Origin: Trileptium ribeirensis
Lineage: Eukaryota > Nematoda > Enoplea > Enoplida > Thoracostomopsidae
Direction: 5' to 3'
Length of the DNA: 64,000 nt
Assembly: GCA_030248225.1 (NCBI GenBank)
Contig: JASANE010003364.1
Span: 1 to 64,000, forward strand
Positions within the stretch are counted from its first letter, which is position 1, and each line of letters starts with the position of its first letter. Shown piece by piece: positions 32,279-43,140 of the stretch. The notes below the pieces were generated by a model. That model did no database searches. It was not told the DNA's origin and worked only from the letters and a program-made list of their open reading frames with translations. The translations under genes and the position numbers were made by a program.

Positions 32279-32333
32279 ATTACACGTTCCGGAATTTCGC
32301 ATTTTGAAGCCCTGTGATCTGTTCGCTGGAAAA
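32279..32333 (+). CDS. DCTN4: DCTN4 exon: VPEFRIL block
   Basis: Acceptor TTGCTTTTTAG, donor GGAAAA|GTAAGA, one base plus 18 codons: LHVPEFRILKPCDLFAGK. It matches the p62 I-P-E-V-R-I-M...L segment. Phase is consistent on both sides. Confidence 0.82.
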
Positions 32334-32913
32334 GTAAGACTTTTATTTAGATCGGTACACCATTGTTGTGTTGTGCTGCAATACCTACAATTACTGACAG
32401 AAATAAAAGCCAGGCGTTCGCGAAAAACGTCGTTAGCTCTATTGTAGAAAGGTTCGTAAATATTAATTTTACAAATATATATAATCTTTCTCGATTGTTT
32501 CGCGAAAGAAAAAATTTTATTTCTGTCTATATTATTGTTTTTTGTTGAATTTAAAACCATAAAGCTTAACAACAAAATAAATTTATTTTTCAATTTCTGT
32601 CAGTTTCAAAATATTCAATTTTGACTACATCAAATAATGTTTAAACAAGCGAAACACTCATGGGAGATGAAATACCCAAATTTTGATTGGCGATTTTATT
32701 GACATGTTACCTTTGGGTAAACAAAAAATTTCTATATTGGTTCTGTTAACGCTTTTGTATACGTAAATGACACGAGAAGTAATTTTGCACGAAGTGTAGC
32801 CAATACTTCGTCGTATATTTTCGTTCTCAAACGTCTGCAGCTTATTTTTTGTACTAGCTTCAGCAGAAATAAACTGCTTCAATTGAACGTATGTGCATGA
32901 GTTTTCGTTTCAG

Positions 32914-33012
32914 AAAACAGACATTGCTTTAACAGTGTGCAACAATTCGTCGACTTTGACGCACGTCGTACTACTACCGGATGTCGAAGCAATGGGTGGG
33001 AACTTTGCTGAG
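32914..33012 (+). CDS. DCTN4: DCTN4 exon: LTxxN...LTHV block
   Basis: Acceptor TTCGTTTCAG, donor GCTGAG|GTTAGT, 33 codons in phase 0. KTDIALTVCNNSSTLTHVV then LLPDVEAMGG matches the p62 segment L-L-T-L-T-N-P-x-x-N-L-T-H-V-x-L. A MITE copy lies only 14 bp downstream of its donor. Confidence 0.87.
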
Positions 33013-33026
33013 GTTAGTTGTAACGC

Positions 33027-33093
33027 GGCAGTACGTGCTAGAAATGGTTGTGGCCTTTCGGGCAGGCAGCGTTCATTTTTACTGGGTACTGTA
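33027..33093. mobile_element. MITE copy 4 (deleted)
   Basis: CAGTACGTGCTAGAAATGG on the left and, inverted, TACAGTACCCAGTAAAAATG on the right, with only about 25 bp between the arms. It sits at the very start of a DCTN4 intron. Confidence 0.6.
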
Positions 33094-33482
33094 CAGTTAA
33101 TGACCGAATTGGAAAACTATTTGTCCGCTTACAATAACTGCCTAGCTCTTAAGCTTTCGTGAAGTGTTCGTGAATAATTTACTCACAGATTTTCTGCAAT
33201 CTGCTGGCAAAACAATTTGTTTTTATTTCTGTCCAGGACTGTACTTCACGGCCTGTGCTTGAATAACGCTGGCAATTAAATACACGAAACGGGAGCCCAG
33301 CATCTGTATTGAATTATAATTTGGCGAAATTTAGACGTAATTATTTTTTATTATCATAATGATGAAGCCCAATACCGAAGAAGGTTACCAAGAAGCTAAT
33401 GCCTACTACCGCCGATGTACGGCTCTAAGGTTGAGTAACTCTATAGCTTCGATAAGGTTACATTTTGTTGATGTTCTTTTAG
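33094..33482. other. Intron sequence, nothing recognised
   Basis: Remainder of the short intron between the LTHV exon and the next one. It ends in a TTTTAG acceptor. Two TTTCTGTCCA..ACTGTA strings (33226 and 33741) bracket the area. Confidence 0.4.
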
Positions 33483-33577
33483 GCTGAAATACCGGTATCG
33501 GAGATTGTGCTTCCGGTTCGAGATGACTCTGCAGTGTTGGACGACAAAACCACCTCAATTTTTAAAGATGATACTGA
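33483..33577 (+). CDS. DCTN4: DCTN4 exon: acidic segment before I-I-x-F-R
   Basis: Acceptor GTTCTTTTAG, donor ACTGA|GTATGT, 31 codons plus two bases. It reads AEIPVSEIVLPVRDDSAVLD and ends IFKDDTE after joining. It corresponds to the p62 segment V-V-P-P-K-E-L-V-L-A...D-D-P-D. The leftover GA completes a Glu with the first base of the exon at 37240, giving a perfect join. Confidence 0.82.
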
Positions 33578-33929
33578 GTATGTTCGCTTTTCATCTGCTT
33601 TGATATTGGATGTTGCCGTGTATAGTGTTACAACATATGCGGACACGAATAAAAGCAAATTCATGAACAACAATAAATTAACAGTTGACTTTTTTTGCAG
33701 ATTTCTCACGACCGGTTCGCCAAAGATTTGCATTTATTTCTGTCCATTACTGTAATTTTATATCATGTGTGTCTTTCCACGTTCTGTTGTTGGAGTCACA
33801 CAGATTCTGGTGTGTGTTGTGTGTACAGACAATATAGTAGCATCACGTAAGCTAGGGAACATGGAGCGAGCATGGATTCATTTGTGGTTGTCATTATGTG
33901 TAATCACCTGAAATAGCCTTTCTCTTTGA

Positions 33930-34790
33930 TGTATATACAACCTAAAACATCTGGAATACTACAAAGTTGGTTCGATCGCAGTAAAAGAACACCACCGTCG
34001 TATTCTGCTCTGCTTGCCACGAAACCTATAATAGCTTATCTTTATTTAGTTGTTTACTTGACCCTATGCTTGTGAAGCGCCTTTTTGAGTTGCGTGCTTC
34101 GCCGTAAATTTGCGCAACGATTAGGCTATTAAAGCGGCACAAAACAATGCATAACCAAATAATGGAAGTGATGACAGAAAAAATGTCTTGGGAAATCGGT
34201 TCGCCGACGGTTGACCTTAATCGTTGCGGAAATCATTCAAAAAGTATACCCTCTTCTTGGACTCTAGATGACCACATCATCGTATTCAATCATAGAAAAA
34301 CGTATACATATATCCCCTTCCACATGCTGTGAAAGGAAGTATAAAAACTGAAAACAGACTATATTCTTGAAATCGGGTTCGTCGATCCTAAATTACTGAA
34401 TCACCGGAGATGAAATAGTATAGTACAGTCAAGATGGACTTTTTATTACAAAAGAATCGTACCCAGTAAGGTTTATAGCCTTGTGCACACTCGTTATGCG
34501 CAATAGCATGTCGAAATTTGAAAAATGGTATTTCGGGTAAAGGGTGTACGAACCATTTTCGGCCCCACAGTGGCTCATGGAGTCGCGTCGCCAAAATCAC
34601 TGTTCAGGAAAGGTGTAGAGTAGAACTGGTCTCGCATTATGGTCTCCGTTTTCTAATGTGATGCATGCCGCGATAAACGTGCTGCGAAGCAGATAATTTT
34701 TGGGCCAAATTTAGCAAAGAACCCTTAACATCAGTATTTGGCCTTTTTAATGAAGATGGAGTAGAAGTTTTTAGCATTAAACTAATATGC
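33930..34790 (+). repeat. Interspersed repeat family A, copy
   Basis: GATGTATATACAACCTAAAAC, then CCACATCATCGTATTCAATC, ACTGAAAACAGACTATATTC, AAATCGGGTTCGTCGATCCT, TGTCGAAATTTGAAAAATGG, GGCCCCACAGTGGCTCATGG and GCCGCGATAAACGTGCTGCG follow the family-A order through to its right end. Confidence 0.65.
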
Positions 34791-34827
34791 GCATTTTGTA
34801 ATCACTTTTGCTATCGAACAAAAATTT

Positions 34828-35910
34828 TTGTTGAAATCCATGCACTGGACGACGTTTCATGAGTGGCTTCGCAGTTGCTTAGAACCCATTAATTGCAGTG
34901 CACTTTGGGCAATACTTACAAAGGTATGCGTCCATTTTAAGATTACTAAAGTGATATTCTACGCTGAACCAACAGCCGAGTTGGTTTGTCTGGCCCGAAA
35001 ACTGCACTGTTCCACATTCAAACTTTCATTATGAACAAGGGTACATTTTATCACCTGTATTGTTAAATATTTTTATTGACTGGCTGAAGCGGAAAGCGCT
35101 CCATTTATTGAGATTTTGGTTTGAGGTCGCTGGACATCATGGACGTTTAGCAGACCTAGATTTTGCTGATGACGTAGAGCTACTCAGTGGATCAGCATTC
35201 TTTTCATAGATTTGTTTCCCTTAGTGCACTAGTTTGTTTGAAGTTTAAACCCATGAAAACTAAATTCTCTAGCCGAAAATCCGGCAACTAAGGCCACGAC
35301 AATGAACGTAACTCACCACCCAGTATGTATGGTGCACGCCCGAGGTTGTTTAAAGCTTCACATACGGGAGATGATACATTTCCAGAAACGGAGACCTATT
35401 GAGTGAGAGTCGGTAGCGTAAAAGTGAAGCGCCAGGTGCAGCTGCGACAATATTTTGTGGACACAGGCGAACTTCGGTTACGACAAAACGGCGATAATAT
35501 GTCACACGTGCTCAGTCTATTGTTATAATAAACGTCTTTAAACTTTGCCAATGAGACATTCTGACATGTCCACGACTTCAGCCTTCGCATCGCTGTTGTG
35601 TGCGTAGTTTAAACGTAAGTTACATGGCTTTGTCGCCAATACAGTATCACTGTTCGTGAGCAGTTTGGATCAGAAATAACACTATAATTCATATGCCAGA
35701 AAAGGCTGAAGTGGCTTAAAAATGTCATCCGAATAAAGGAAAGTAGGCGGTTCGCCTATGGCGTGAATGGTGAAACCTGCAGACACATGTTGCCGCCTTT
35801 GAGGAGGAGTCAGCATTACGCGGAGATGTGCCATGTTCAAAGAAATCAGAACGTAGTGGACAGTTTTTATGACAGCAGAAACTAGTAAAGCAGTTGGCTC
35901 ACCTACGGTA
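34828..35910 (+). pseudogene. Decayed RTE-like reverse transcriptase fragment 1
   Basis: Successive frames give SALWAILTKVCVHFK (fingers/palm region), then QGYILSPVLLNIFIDW and LADLDFADDVELLSGS around 35038-35195 (the Q-G-x-x-L-S-P-x-L-x-N and F/Y-A-D-D motifs), LVCLKFKPMKTKF (35228-35265), and near 35710 RLKWLKNVIRIKE, matching the R-L-R-W-L-G-H thumb motif of the intact RTE. Stops and frameshifts break it. The palm text differs from the intact element, so this is a different, older RTE subfamily. Confidence 0.8.
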
Positions 35911-37239
35911 GAATTCAGAATTACCCCCTAGTCGAACACAGCGGAATGGGATTACTAGAGACATGTCGTGATTTCAGGTGAGGGATTAATATCATATACA
36001 ATGATGATTGTGATACTAACACATGCGGTAACGTACAAATATGCAATTCATGCTCACATACTTACCTTTCATTTTCTATGCGAGAGTGTAATTTGCACGA
36101 TTATAATGATCACTTCGTCACGCCACCTATCGTGGCTGCAGTCAAGTTTTCACCATGGGGGGTCCTACCAGTTACAATCAGGATTAAGTGCAAATAAAAT
36201 CGAACGTACAAATGAAATAAAATTGACCGAATTCGCAATCGATCTTCGTTTAAACGGGAACTAAATTTTTTAACTTAATCGCAAGCCAACAATGTTCGAT
36301 TCAACCAAAATACATTAAATTAATCATAGGCGGGGGAACATTATGAGCTATTGGGCAAGCTTTACGTTACTAGCCAACTAACTAAGTACATGTAAAAATA
36401 AAACAATTTGCATCGAACACTATCAATTTTTTGGTAAAAAAAGTTTTATTTCAGCCTAAATCTATTGAAAAAACGAAAGTTAGGCAATGGATTGTGTGTT
36501 CGGTGAGTGTTGCAGTAAGCTAAATTGGTTGCGGAATATCTTTAAATAAGACGTTTCTTCCCAACCCTGAGGGTAATTCAGGGGGCGAAATGGCCTTAGC
36601 CCCCTCCCCCCCTTCTGAAAAATCACAGCCACACTGTCACCCTCGTTTCCGCGCCCCATATATGAGTGTGCCCACGTATAAGAGTCATCGATAAAAAATA
36701 CGGAAAAATATATGTTTCATTTCTATCCAGCTTACCGATCGCTTTTTGTTTTCAAGCAACGAACTTTGTTAAATTATTCGCAAAGGATCGTTTATCGTTT
36801 TAACAAAACTAACAAAATCGGATGAACTTCGTTGAATTGTTGAATATTTAACATTGTTACACGTCGAAAGTTGGGTCAGACGGTGGTTGGTATCGTCACA
36901 CCATGTACATACACTCGTGGCCGAGTTTTTATTTCAGTGTTTGTACGCACCTACTTGGGAATGCAAATGCAGTTTTGAGTTTAATTTGAGTAACTGTTGT
37001 TGTGTGTACGTTACAGTGCGCTGCGCATAAAACAAATTGTCATGTTCACGCATATGCGTTTACATTTACTGTGTATGTATGCAAGTTTGTATGTAATATA
37101 TTTGAAATTAGTGATTATTGTCATCTTGTGGTTAAGGACAAATTTTTGAAAGGTTGTATTATACATCGTTAACACAGATTATTTTAGTTAGTGTGCGGCG
37201 GTAATAGTTAAAATTTTAATACCGGATTTGGTGTTGTAG
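35911..37239. other. Intron sequence
   Basis: AT-rich with a GC-rich patch at 36570-36650. Apart from the 48-bp exon-like segment nothing is recognisable. It ends in TTTGGTGTTGTAG at 37239. Confidence 0.4.
36455..36502 (+). CDS. Possible 48-nt cassette exon of DCTN4
   Basis: A strong acceptor (AGTTTTATTTCAG) and strong donor (TTCG|GTGAGT) bound exactly 48 bp with no stop in the phase set by the exon ending at 33577. Because 48 is a multiple of three, inclusion would keep the frame and add 16 residues. p62 homologues do not need it (33577 joins 37240 directly), so it would be optional or is simply a decoy. Confidence 0.25.
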
Positions 37240-37318
37240 GGTCATTATATTTCGCAATCATCACAAAGTCGGAATTCGAATGGAAATTATTCCTCCGGAT
37301 ACAGTAGAAGACATTTTG
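37240..37318 (+). CDS. DCTN4: DCTN4 exon: IIxFRxxxKVGIxxxxxP block
   Basis: One base plus 26 codons: VIIFRNHHKVGIRMEI, then IPPDTVEDIL. It matches p62 D-I-I-A-F-R-K-A-N-K-V-G-I-F-I-K-V-T-P. The acceptor GGTGTTGTAG completes Glu with the previous exon. The donor ATTTTG|GTTAGT leaves phase 0 for the last exon. Confidence 0.87.
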
Positions 37319-37799
37319 GTTAGTGTTGTAGCTTCTAACAGGCATGCATAGAGTAAAAAAGTGACTGAGTTTATTGAACATACGGTGATAAGTTAATTTT
37401 TGATGGTGAATGTTGGTTTTTAAGCTGTATTTTTGCTCGAATAACGTCTTAAATAATCGCTCAATGTGGTAGGTATTATTTCGACTCGTGACCGAAATTT
37501 ATTGCATTATGTATGCTGTATTAATTAAATTTGGTGAGGAAAGCATGTGAAATGGAACTTTGAACGATGAACATATATACAAAAATCATGCTTATGAACT
37601 ATATAACAGCATTTCAAATAATGTTGCATTTATAACTGAATAACAACTGTAATAAAAATGATTGTTCAATGTCCGTCCGAGAACTATTCGTAAGCCAACA
37701 GGCAAGAACACTACTCTTGGTCATTATATTGCAGATTTAAACTTTTTTAAATGGCATTTTTAAGCTTTTTCATATCTCGAAAGTTTGCCGCTCTGCCAA

Positions 37800-39020
37800 A
37801 CATTTCAGTGTTCAGACGATCATGTTGTCCTCGCAACCTCAGTTATCCTGATGGTATCTGCATACTATCCGAGCATCGGTTGTCAGCGCACTTAACGATT
37901 GATCGAGTCTCAGCAGCCGCTGCAAAACTCTTTATAAAGCCGGCAAAAACTAAATTGGTTGCTTTCTATCACTGGTCTCTCCACAGGAACAAAATTTTAA
38001 CTGAGAGATTTTGAGTTGGGTCTCCAGCTTCAACCTGTGGGAACCAGAAAATATCTAGTATATTTTCCTCTAGCTTACCTGGAAATTTCTCTCAAGGTTA
38101 CCTGGAGGAATTTCCCTCCAGCTTACCTAAGACAATTTCCCTCCAGCTCACCTGGGGAATTTCCCTCCACTTTACCTGGGGAATAGTCGAAATATAAGCT
38201 GTAGTAATGAATTTTATTATAACTGTTTTATTAGGATCAGCATTTTTTATATCACCTTAAAATGCAAGGATGGAAGCCAAAATTTACTTAGTGGATCTGC
38301 CGAAATTCTGGGGAGCTTGAGAATCTTAACCTGTCGTCCTCCTATTTAAATCAAATGTACATCAACCGATAAAAGATTGAGGTAGTTGACTCGTTCTCCT
38401 ACCTTCTTCTGTCGGATCAACCGTCAGCAACGCCGATATTGCATGCACAGAAGCCATCTTAACGCGGATAGCAAAAGCGAGCTACGCTTCTCGACGTCTC
38501 TGAAACAACTATGAAAAACACACATCATCATCGAAACCGTGTCGTGTTGGCCAAACCGTGTCGTCTCCTGGAATCGTATATCCTAAAGTTCGAAACCTTT
38601 TAAATGGGGACTATTTTGTCATCTGTGTGTGTAACCGAGTAATGAAGAAATCAGGCACCAATGCCAATATCAACCTAGGGTTAGCCAAAAATTTTGGCGA
38701 TACTTAATTCGGTGGTCCGGACACGTCGCAAAGATGTAAACTTGCGAACTATGCCACAAAGAGCTTCGAAAACACCGCCCATGCCATTGGCAATGTCCTC
38801 GGAACGCGTCAAAAAACACTTGGATCAATGTGACCATGAAACTCCTTGAACACACCAGGGGCACATACGGGTCAATCAACTGGCCAAATCATTTCATCGG
38901 CGTCGTGAAAGACTTAACAAGCAATAGAAATCAACGAAGACTTCTGATTATTACCAGACATCTCAAAATGGACGTTTCTGAACCTTGCGTAGAAGGACCT
39001 TCAGCTCAAAAGCATCGTTG
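37800..39020 (+). pseudogene. Decayed RTE reverse transcriptase fragment 2
   Basis: LSYPDGICILSEH (degenerate Y-A-D-D block near 37850), then LFIKPAKTKLVAF (37930-37970), equivalent to RIKPAKTKALYF of the intact RTE. A minisatellite interrupts. Then come frames matching the S-F-T-Y-L-G..S..R region (38380-38500), and near 38830-38930 TRGTYGSINWPNHFI..VVKDLTSNRN, equivalent to KDTYGSVNWSRNN..ISDLASDR of the intact element. It is the same subfamily as the intact RTE but old, with many stops and shifts. Confidence 0.8.
38062..38183. repeat. Minisatellite, five 24-25 bp units
   Basis: The unit TTTCCCTCCAGCTTACCTGGGGAA is repeated five times with small differences. It sits inside the old RTE relic. 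Confidence 0.85.
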
Positions 39021-40030
39021 TCTCTTCTTTAAACCGTCACCTCTGTGGTGCATTATAGAACTGTTCAAAATTTCTGGCACTAAATAATGTGTATCCTCGT
39101 TGTCTTATGTCATATTGGGTAAGAAATTCGTGGAACAATGCGGACATATGCATAAATAAATTAGGCAAATCCATGAACCCAGTGACGATATGCGCCAAAC
39201 TCACGGGAGAATTAGATTTTTAAATAAAGCTATTGCAGGAGTAACTTTACCTGTGTCGCTCGCTTGGTTTTAATGCTTAGCATTATTTTACAGTCATAAC
39301 TTACTGTAATGTTCTAAAAATGTTGAAATTTTGATCGAATAATATCGAAAATCGATCGAAAGTTTTGTTGAATTATATATTCTTTGAAAGTGTTCGGCGT
39401 TTGCGGAATTATATCGATGTCCATTTCTGCTGTTGTACTAGCGCTGTGTTAAAATATATGTCTATGATACAGCTAATTAAGTTATCAAAATTTGGTAATT
39501 AATTTGTAATTTACACATTTCCCGTCGGATAAAAATAAACTATTGTTTTAGTCGTTGCGTTGTGGCTTTTTACCTGGGTACTACGTAACCGGTAGCATTA
39601 AAGCACCTTTTTATAAATACACATTGGTGTGACTTTTTGCTTTATAAATATGTTATGTCAGAATGTAATGTAACGTAGTGGAAATTGTGTGTTGCAGGGG
39701 TCAAAGCTTTTAAATTCCATCTGTGTGTGTACGATCCGCCATAACTCGGGAACGACGTAACCGGTTTTCAATATCTTGGGCTCATTTGAACCGACATAGT
39801 CGCCCAGCGTTTTTTGATTTGGGGTCTGATTCCGGGGTCAGGGCGTCAAAATGTGGGTTTTTAGTCCTATTTTACCTCATTTTAGTATCCTTCACGGAAG
39901 CAAGGTTATTTTTATCTTAACTTTCGATTTTTTTCTCTGGATGGTTTTATTTCATAGTAATATGACAAATGCCGATGCCACTTTTTTTGTTTTTCGATTA
40001 AGGCTCTGGTTCTGGATTTATGGGGTTTGA
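39021..40030. other. Intron sequence, nothing recognised
   Basis: AT-rich intron. At 39735-39790 the text CCATAACTCGGGAACGACGTAACCGG resembles the style of 7295-7320. No exon. Confidence 0.4.
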
Positions 40031-40315
40031 GGTACGGGGGTTTGGCACCCCATGGTTCTTCGACCCAAAATTCGAAAATGTTGTGACGTCCTGAGCGGCT
40101 GAAAGTTTCACTTGATGGTTTTGGGCATGGCAAACTCATTGCCTATGTTGATTTTGCTCTGCGACTCAGTTCCACAGGTACGAGGGCATGGGGCCCCATG
40201 GTTCCTCGATTCAAAATTGCTAATTTTATTGTGACGTCCTGGGAGGCTGACAGCTTGCACTTAGGGGTTTTCGGGCATGGGAAACTTATTGCCGGTATTT
40301 GATTTGTTCTAACTT
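40031..40315. repeat. Tandem duplication, two ~146-bp units
   Basis: Unit 1 begins at 40031 (GGTACGGGGGTTTGGCACCC) and unit 2 at 40177 (GGTACGAGGGCATGGGGCCC). Shared words in order: CCATGGTTC.TCGA..CAAAATT, TTGTGACGTCCTG.G.GGCTGA, GGTTTT.GGGCATGG.AAACT.ATTGCC. Confidence 0.85.
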
Positions 40316-41240
40316 GTGCGGTATTGTGTGATATCCACATAATATGGCATATCGAGGTATGCTGTCGAGAGCTTATTGGCTGTGCACGCAAAAGCCGTAT
40401 GTGTACCTATGCTTCACTACGTTCTGCAATCTCGACAGAGTTACTAGTGTTATGTACTTATACTCATATCGTATTTCAGTAAATTAACAAATATTATAGG
40501 CCACACGATTTCGATTAAGCAAGAACTCATGTTTTATGTAATGTGTAGCACATGGTATTAATAACTAAATGATAATTTTAACAGTTAGCTTATTCTTAAT
40601 CAAGGAATCAAAATATTTTTCAAAACAATGTAGCTGTTTAGCAGAAGTAGATTCACAGTCCGTACATCAGATGAGACAAACTGTACAATGAACCTTAGTA
40701 CTCTGTATTATGCTTGCGTTTTGCCAAATATTGTATTTAGTATGCGATGTGGGTGTTGCAGTTTCTATAAACCGACAATAGTATTTGTTTTCGATTTTGT
40801 TGATTCTTAGGGGTAAATAAAATTTCATTTATTTAATACTTTTAGTAGATTCGTTGCTCAGTTCAGTTCAGCTTTGCAATGCTCTGCGATCTGCCGCCAA
40901 TCAAGACTCTACTTTAAAAGGGATTGTTATGTCAGATATCGTTTTGGCAAACTATTTTTATAATAGAGAATATCAGTTTTCATAGTTACAAAATAAACTC
41001 AACAAATATAGTTACAGATGAGCACAAAACAATTTGTTCCCGAAACATTCTTGATTACCAACTGAATAACACTTAGTTTGTTCAAGAAATGTTCGCGAAA
41101 ATGTTAGCATCCTCGTCCTCGCCCAGCTCGTTCATTTACCCCTGCATGCGCACATGAACTTAACTTCTGAAAAAATCGAACTCAACTGAGTTTAGGCGGC
41201 GCGTGGACCCATTTGTGTCTTACTGTTATCGCTATTTCAG
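40316..41240. other. Intron sequence, nothing recognised
   Basis: AT-rich. It ends with TTATCGCTATTTCAG at 41240, the acceptor of the last DCTN4 exon. Confidence 0.4.
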
Positions 41241-41381
41241 CTTCAATTCAACGTCAAATACGACTACGTCAACACCGTCTATCATTTAACTGGCGAACAA
41301 AAGGAGCCCGAAATTGTGTGGCTGCAACAGAAAGTTTGCATCAACTTGGGCAAATTGGCCACTCAAAACCCATCCGCCTAA
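41241..41381 (+). CDS. DCTN4: DCTN4 terminal exon with stop codon
   Basis: Acceptor CTATTTCAG; 46 codons and TAA at 41379-41381. It reads LQFNVKYDYVNTVY, then PEIVWLQQKVCINLGKL and ends NPSA. It matches the p62 C-terminus F-K-M-K-x-D-F...E-V-I-W-L-T-Q-x-V-x-L-x-L-G. It joins the exon ending 37318 in phase 0. Confidence 0.88.
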   Translation, partial: LQFNVKYDYVNTVYHLTGEQKEPEIVWLQQKVCINLGKLATQNPSA

Positions 41382-41653
41382 AATTGAAGACAAATTTGTG
41401 TGGTGACCTAAATTAAGCGGTGAAAAATTTCTAATGTGATGCAGCACTGGCGTTCGGATACTTTGCATAACTAAAACGATTAATCCGAAATCGAAAGCTT
41501 GTGATAATTTCATATTTTAATTATAATCTCAAGAAACAGCATGCGATATGTACATGTAACTGTAAATTTTTTAATATTGAATTAAGCAAACATTTTAGGA
41601 CATCTATGTTAAACATTCTGGAACTAAGCCTCACCGCGTTTGGCGATTAGTGG

Positions 41654-41659
41654 AATAAA
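41654..41659 (+). terminator. Candidate DCTN4 poly(A) signal
   Basis: AATAAA at 41654-41659, 273 bp after the stop, with a second AATAAA at 41913-41918. Either could end the transcript; the choice is inference. Confidence 0.4.
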
Positions 41660-41918
41660 ATGCCGAGGCAATTTTCCAATATTAGAATTAAAAATCTTTA
41701 GATTTTTTACCAGATGCTGCACTAAGCTTTATTTATCAAAATTCCTATATGTTTTTATCGGTAACGTATAGAAATGAAAAATGAATCCTAGCGAAACTAT
41801 GTACCGTGATTTTTTTATTTAACACTACTATTCCTGGTTTTTGCCAGAAATCGGAGGAATTTTGTAATTTGCTAATTGTGATTGATCATTGTTCATGTGA
41901 TGAATTTGAAATAATAAA

Positions 41919-42370
41919 CGTCCGCATGTGCTAAAATTTCAAGAGCAGCTTTCGTTTAAAATTTTCATTTCAGAACGCCGTAATAATTAGCCATTCTGTG
42001 CGCGTTAGGGATTTGAATCATATATTGTGAGGCTAAAAATGGATGAACACTGAAGCACACGGCGGAAAACAAACGGTGAACAGCTGATAATCTTCAGATT
42101 TTACTTCAAATCTATGTACATGAATAGCGTAGTTCAGCTCAGCTGTTATGACTCAGAAAATTAACCCCATGTGTTTCCAAACTAGCCCATGTTAGTACTA
42201 AAATGTCATATTCCAATGGGCAACTTATTCGTCAGAGTAAAACGAACAATACTTGCTATGTATATATCCAGATGACAACATGATTGACGTGGTTACATTT
42301 TATCACGGCAAAGTTATTTCTATAATGTTCAGCTTCAAGTTATGCATTTAACTTAGGTGTCGAAGTGTAC
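41919..42370. other. Intergenic, nothing recognised
   Basis: AT-rich. It includes an acceptor-like TTTTCATTTCAG (41975-41986) followed by a short open frame that superficially resembles the p62 C-terminus (see rejected list). Confidence 0.4.
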
Positions 42371-43140
42371 TAGCTAGGATCAGTTCTGGCCCTAAGGGAT
42401 CCCAGCTGCACCACTCTCGCTTTCACTGTGGTGCCTGAACAACCCCGGCTTACACGATTCCCCGGTGGACCCCGGTCTGACCGATGGGAACCGGTCAGCT
42501 TAGCAGGCTGCCGGATGGTTTACAAGGGTGTTCGGCCTGGCCCACGTGTCTAATGGTATGGAGGTCCCCCTGAGGAAGGGTCATCCCCTAGGCCTGTTCA
42601 CAGGTAACAAGGCTGACCCGTTATTCCCTCACCTTCTGTTATTAAGTCCGATGCCCCATGCCAGGATCAAAAATTTGCCTAACCGTAAGGCCTGTTCGCG
42701 AAGGGCTCCGATGAGCCAAGTGATTATTCCATAACCCTTGGGCCCTTAATGCGCAAAGGCGCGTTTGTGTTGCCTTAGTTCCACTTAGGGCTGGACACAC
42801 TGAGCCTGCTCGGGCCAATATATAAATATTCGGGAACACGGAGGGACGTTGGTTTTACGAAAGTTAAACACTTGTACCAAGGATAGTTGGTAACGAGGGA
42901 CAGGCGGGATGCGAGCGCGCGCGGAGCTGGGGAACGCTGTGGGTCGGCTAACTCGGTCGTAGTTGGACCACTGCACTTAGTATGGATGCGGCAGAAATTT
43001 AACTCTAGTGAGGCCGAAACAGATACTTGGGCAAGGAGCGGGGGTAGGAAAGCGGCATGGCGGGAGCGTGCATCATGGGGAGAACGAGCCAGAGGAGGAC
43101 AAGGAGCCTAGATCAAACAACATTGAGCACCTCAGTGGGG
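42371..43140. other. GC-rich block of unknown origin, with conserved hairpin
   Basis: Clearly richer in G+C than either side, sharply bounded. It carries a hairpin GCACCAC(13-nt loop)GTGGTGC at 42408-42434 and the text GGTCCCCCTGAGGAAGGGTC / CCCTAGGCCTG / AGGTAACAAGG (42564-42615). Both are echoed at 43563-43690. It may be an inserted element or retrocopy. No protein family is recognisable in any frame. Confidence 0.45.

Larger units (their letters stand above)
604..41381 (+). other. DCTN4: DCTN4 gene span (dynactin subunit 4, p62), 5' end outside window
   Basis: The product is the p62 subunit of dynactin, the cofactor that links cytoplasmic dynein to cargo; p62 belongs to the pointed-end subcomplex and carries conserved cysteine pairs. 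Eleven short exon-like blocks, listed separately, follow the order of the p62 protein from the first Cys-rich block to the C-terminus, each flanked by AG and GT. Phases agree at 13816/17549, 23731/23820, 32185/32279, 32333/32914, 33012/33483, 33577/37240 and 37318/41241. Introns range from under 100 bp to about 13 kb, so the gene spans over 40 kb for roughly 400 codons. The N-terminal exon lies upstream of base 1. Unresolved parts are the segment after the first Cys block (706-13712), the join 17616/23531 and the join 23929/32141. The protein is divergent from vertebrate p62 (assessed by eye), but the motif order is hard to explain otherwise. Confidence 0.85.

Noticed and set aside
34388..34600. 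70-codon minus-strand ORF
   Set aside because: It lies in the right end of a family-A repeat and is not conserved in the other copies.
41987..42055. Acceptor TTTTCATTTCAG followed by NAVIISHSVRVRDLNHIL and a stop, looking like the p62 C-terminus
   Set aside because: The exon at 41241 matches the p62 C-terminus far better, joins in phase and already contains the stop.
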